From Schizochytrium sp. TIO01 (taxonomy: Eukaryota > Sar > Bigyra > Thraustochytrida > Thraustochytriidae), in assembly GCA_004764695.1 (NCBI GenBank), contig SMSO01000034.1:4472501-4536500 (forward strand): DNA of 64,000 nt, given 5' to 3'. Below the pieces are notes generated by a model. That model had not been told where the DNA came from. It made no database searches and saw only the letters and a program-made list of their open reading frames with translations. Positions 60,655 to 64,000 of the stretch are shown here, piece after piece. Every line of letters begins with the position of its first letter. Position 1 is the first letter of the stretch. The position numbers and the translations under genes were made by a program.

Positions 60655-62487
60655 TTGGTATGAAGGGAGTCAATTCTTCCTCCCGTGTACATATGATATT
60701 CTTCAAATGTGAAATTAATATTGATCCTTAGTAGAACGAAAGCGTAAACAGTATATCTTCTTTTCTTGTTGACTCAAGCTCTCTTCAAGTGTGAACACCC
60801 TGATGTCTACAGTTTCATGGCTGCCATTTGGCTATCGAAAGTTGGGTAAGTAGGTATCCGAAACGCGCCGGTCTTGGAACACGCAGAGTTCTTCTCATGC
60901 CCACCTTGAGAGTCCATTACCCGAGGCTGGTCCGAAAGCAGTCACCGGCACACCGCGAAGCCATGCCCACCCTTTCTCGGCGAGGGTGACGAGCTTTTTT
61001 TAATTGATGGCGAAGTCAGATCAACTGTCGAGTGTTTCGATTTCCATCGTCCTTGTGGCACCAAATGTAAACCAGAGGCCTGTCCAATGCCCTGGATTTC
61101 TCATCATGTTCTTTCTTATTTATTCAATTTTATCATATATATAATTTTGATTTTTAACCTTTTTTAAGTAAAACAAAACAAGACAAAACAAAAAACATTA
61201 AAATTACGGGCCAAAGTTAGCAATTAAAAATAAATTAAAAATAAATAATAATTTATATACATATGTATAATAGAAGTGAAACAAGTATTTTCAAAGCCAC
61301 ACAAGGTATGATGCTCTTCTCTGTCAAACCTGATCTTCTCAGGTTTGTCCTTATATAGGAACACCTCACCAAATCACAACCTGCCATTCTCGTGGTATCT
61401 TCCGAGTGGCTGCTTTGTCCATAGGTCTGGCGACTAGTTTTGTACCAACTCAAATACCCCAAAATAAGTAGAGGATGCAAAAGTATTTAGCATACCAGTT
61501 ATTCTTTCAGGCAAAAAGAATTTGAACTTGAATTAAAAAATAATATAAAACAAAATCAAGACCAAAAAGGGAACAAGATCCCGGCAAAGCGACGACCAAC
61601 TCATCTTCTTAAAGACTCAGCAATTTTGACCTAGCTGCTAAACGCGCAGGTAAAGGTCCCAAGACCTTTTTATCACTCCTCTACTAAGGGCGTTCAAGAT
61701 GTAATGTTGAGCCAATTAGAGTGAACACCCAGTGTTCCTAAAACAAAGGAAATACTTTGTCCAAAAATAACACAGTCAATAAATAAGCGTTCATAAATGT
61801 ACTAAATCAGTTTGACAAGACGTGAAGAGGCTTGCGCAAAGTTAGATGTAGCAGCCCCGGCGATGGTATCGTACGGCGAAAACCTTGATAACATTCATTT
61901 GCTGAGAAGCTTATATGCGATTCAAAGCATTGGATATTCGCAAGCAGAGGGTGCCCCCGCAGCCATAATAGCGTCGCCATCTTGGAAATCTCACTCGAGG
62001 TCGATTCAGACCATTTTCTTTCCGCTCCCGTGCTACCTAAGAAAGAAGAAACTGCCACAAGGAGGGATATTGTTATTCAGTCAGGCACGAGGCTCTCGAG
62101 AAACAGCCAAGAAACTTGCTTTGAAGGATTGCCAAGCTCGTGTTAACTCAAACTTGAACCTCGGGTCTGTTTAGAGGAAGACGTAGACTGTACAGAGTTA
62201 CATGCGTGCAGGCAAGCGAACTCTCGCCTACTTAATTCATCGAAATAGTTCACTGGAAAAAACAAAAACAAAAGCAAAAAACTTTCTGGAGAGCTTTTGA
62301 TTTGTGGCTGCAAAAAGGAGAGGGACATGAGATTGCAATTTTGTAGTCTTCTTTGAAAATATGAATAATGCAAAGAGTCGGGCTTTACTTGGTTATTTTT
62401 TAATATATAAAAGAATGATTCAGAAAGTCGCGATGGTGTTTTCAACTTTTGCTACGAGTAGGACTTGGATGATCTGGATTAAAATGC
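60655..62487. other. Convergent intergenic region, AT-rich
   Basis: 1.8 kb between the RING stop and the stop of the minus-strand oxidoreductase gene. Short ORFs are unsupported. A hairpin followed by T7 at 60968-61001 is listed separately. The stretch 61130-61260 is very AT-rich, with AAAAC-type repeats. Confidence 0.5.
60968..61001 (+). other. Hairpin followed by T7 run (possible Pol III-type 3' end)
   Basis: CACCCT (60968-60973) pairs with AGGGTG (60983-60988) around a 9-nt loop. Six bases later comes TTTTTTT (60995-61001). A hairpin plus oligo-T is how many RNA polymerase III transcripts end. I could not identify A and B boxes or a known RNA family upstream. Confidence 0.25.
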
Positions 62488-63977
62488 TTAGGTGGAGCCA
62501 ACAACCTTGAGGCCGGTGGGCTCGCCCCAGCTCTCGGCGTCGTCGTAAAGAATACGCACAGGCATGCTGCCATTGTCAAGACTCTGTCTGCCAGCCTCCA
62601 GGACCGCTGTGGTGAGCATGGTGGTCTCAACTGTAGGAAGATCACGGTTGCAATCCTCAATGGTGCATTTGCCTTCGCGAAGTGCAGTTGCGTATGAAAC
62701 GAAGGCCTCAATGGAACGGTAGCCGTATCCGAGCTGACCAGCGAACTCACCTTGCGGGTTTGGCTTGTACTTCATGAAGAGAGGGTTGCACGAAGCATAG
62801 CCGCTCTCGTCAGTGGCAACCTCGAATCCACGGTGTGCTGTGTTTAGACGTCAAGCAATTCATCCATTTTGTAAATCATCAGTTGATTTCGTCTGTGTTA
62901 GTCATTCAATCCCGAGCTACGAATTATTGTACAATTAGCTCAATAATGTTTAGCCAAATGCCCCGATTCCTTTTTGAGATCGTAGCAATTTCAATCTGTA
63001 AATCTCTTCAAATGCAAAGCTGCCGCTTTAATGACAAGCCTGGATCCAATATGAGACTTACCTTGGTCAACGCGGATCTCGCCCTTGTGGCCCATGTAGA
63101 AGAATCGCTGCTGTGAGTGAACCTCGCCTGGGGGCGCAATCCATGAAGATGTGTACACAGCAGTGCCAAGGCTGCCAGACTCGCGGTTCTCCCACTGCAC
63201 AAGCAGCGTGATGGTATCCTCGCATGAGTCGGCGGAGACAATTTTCTCGGCAACACCAGTGGATGCGTTAGCTGTGACAGAGACCGGACGGGCCCGACCT
63301 GCAGAACACCACTCGTGAAAGTCAATGTGGTGGGAGTTCAAGTAGTAAGAGATATCAGACGCCTTACCTGCCCAAGACTTGAAGGTTTCCAGCTGAGTCT
63401 TGGGCTGCGACATGTACGCGTTCATGTATGAAAAGTCTCCAAGCGCAGCCGAGCGGTCGCGAGCATCGGTGTAGATAGGGTCAAATCGCTTGTGAACCTC
63501 ACACATAAGGAGTACTTTCTTCTCCCTTGCAAGTTGGATAAGGTCGCGATGCTCCTCGAGGGTCTTGACGAGAGGCTTTGTGGTGAGGACATGCATACCA
63601 CGCTCTACAGCAGCACGTGTGATCTCGTAGTGGGTGTCATCTGGCGTAAAGACTGTGACACAATCTCCGGGCTTGAAGGCATCAAGGGCCTTGAGATATG
63701 CCTTCGGGTCCACCTCGTCATCGCCTGGGAAGCTCTCCATGGAGCAGTCCATGTCGGTGTATGCGTCGGCGATGTTTTTCTTCATGTGCTCCCGGATCGC
63801 AGGAAGCTTCTTACCATTGACACCGCAAAGTCCAAGACGCTTGACACGGCCTCCACGACGACGGAGATCAATCATCACCACGCCGACGACGCCTGCACCC
63901 TTGTCAGACTCGGCAACGCTCGTAGGTGAGTACCCTGTGGTGTACTCACCAGTGCCAATCATCAAGACATCCGTCAT
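62488..63977 (-). CDS. Gfo/Idh/MocA oxidoreductase, D-galacturonate reductase-like (two exons)
   Basis: Exon 1 is 63977-63062 and exon 2 is 62837-62488, giving 421 residues. The intron 63061-62838 (224 nt) starts GTAAGT and ends ACACAG; joining restores an unbroken family sequence across the junction. The N-terminal Rossmann fold has a GTGEYTTG glycine-rich motif, a D-x-x-RRGGRV segment for the cofactor, and TTKPL in place of the Gfo/Idh EKP motif; its Lys contacts substrate. SQPK[26 protein letters not shown] is the block I associate with fungal-type D-galacturonate reductases, which reduce pectin-derived galacturonate to L-galactonate with NAD(P)H. Substrate assignment is by resemblance. 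It is complete within the window and its promoter lies mostly beyond the right edge. Confidence 0.88.
62838..63061 (-). other. Spliceosomal intron, 224 nt
   Basis: Donor CAAG|GTAAGT at 63061 and acceptor ACACAG|CACACC at 62838 on the minus strand. Splicing gives Val-Asp-Gln-Ala-His-Arg-Gly without a stop. A TGACTAAC sequence inside resembles a branch point. Confidence 0.9.
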
Positions 63978-64000
63978 GGTGCTTTCGTGTTGTTGATTTT

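Noticed and set aside
60920-60960. GGTCCGAAAGCAG resembling the SRP RNA domain IV loop
   Set aside because: It lacks the full symmetric and asymmetric loop consensus, and no Alu-domain motifs are visible upstream.

Overview
This window is eukaryotic nuclear DNA. It carries long, mostly intron-free protein genes on both strands, separated by intergenic DNA that is locally AT-rich and full of microsatellites. The gene content includes the cytosolic ribosomal protein uL13, the APC/C subunit APC6/CDC16, the peroxisomal ATPase PEX1, a class III CHD remodeler and several flagellar proteins. A type I membrane protein has a Pro-Thr 'xPT' stalk of a kind common in stramenopiles. My best guess is a flagellate stramenopile, possibly a thraustochytrid-like protist; this lineage call is inference and rests on no database search. 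All three standard stop codons are used, so the nuclear code looks standard. One gene (62488-63977) shows an unambiguous GT-AG spliceosomal intron.

Layout, left to right. 757-4256 (minus): two unrecognised Ser/charge-rich ORFs that overlap by ATGA and may be one gene; the second carries a four-fold VAEPA motif. 4257-12812: an 8.5-kb gene-poor tract of microsatellites and hairpins. 12813-14276 (plus): secreted S28 serine peptidase. 14491-20211 (minus): dynein-heavy-chain-like protein with a degenerate, shortened motor. 20944-22626 (plus): two-WW-domain protein. 22926-25166 (minus): APC6. 26712-27311 (plus): uL13. 29277-33041 (plus): PEX1. 33042-37672: second gene-poor tract. 37673-39454 (plus): membrane pseudo-trypsin. 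40182-40751 (plus): small charged orphan. 41286-47378 (minus): class III CHD. 48198-49673 (plus): USP30-like deubiquitinase. 50048-51367 (minus) and 52509-55034 (plus): divergent pair of axonemal genes, radial spoke head RSPH4/6 and adenylate kinase 7. 56617-58014 (plus): PX-domain protein. About 59343-60654 (plus): RING-H2 protein, probably with small introns. 62488-63977 (minus): Gfo/Idh/MocA oxidoreductase resembling D-galacturonate reductase.

There is no operon logic and most genes are independent housekeeping loci. The one functional theme is the flagellum: RSPH4/6, AK7 and the dynein-like protein. RSPH4/6 and AK7 share a 1.1-kb intergenic region with TATA-like boxes about 200 bp from each start codon. 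I found no tRNA, rRNA, CRISPR, transposase, reverse transcriptase or viral gene. Start codons were set at the first plausible ATG even where the open frame extends further upstream.
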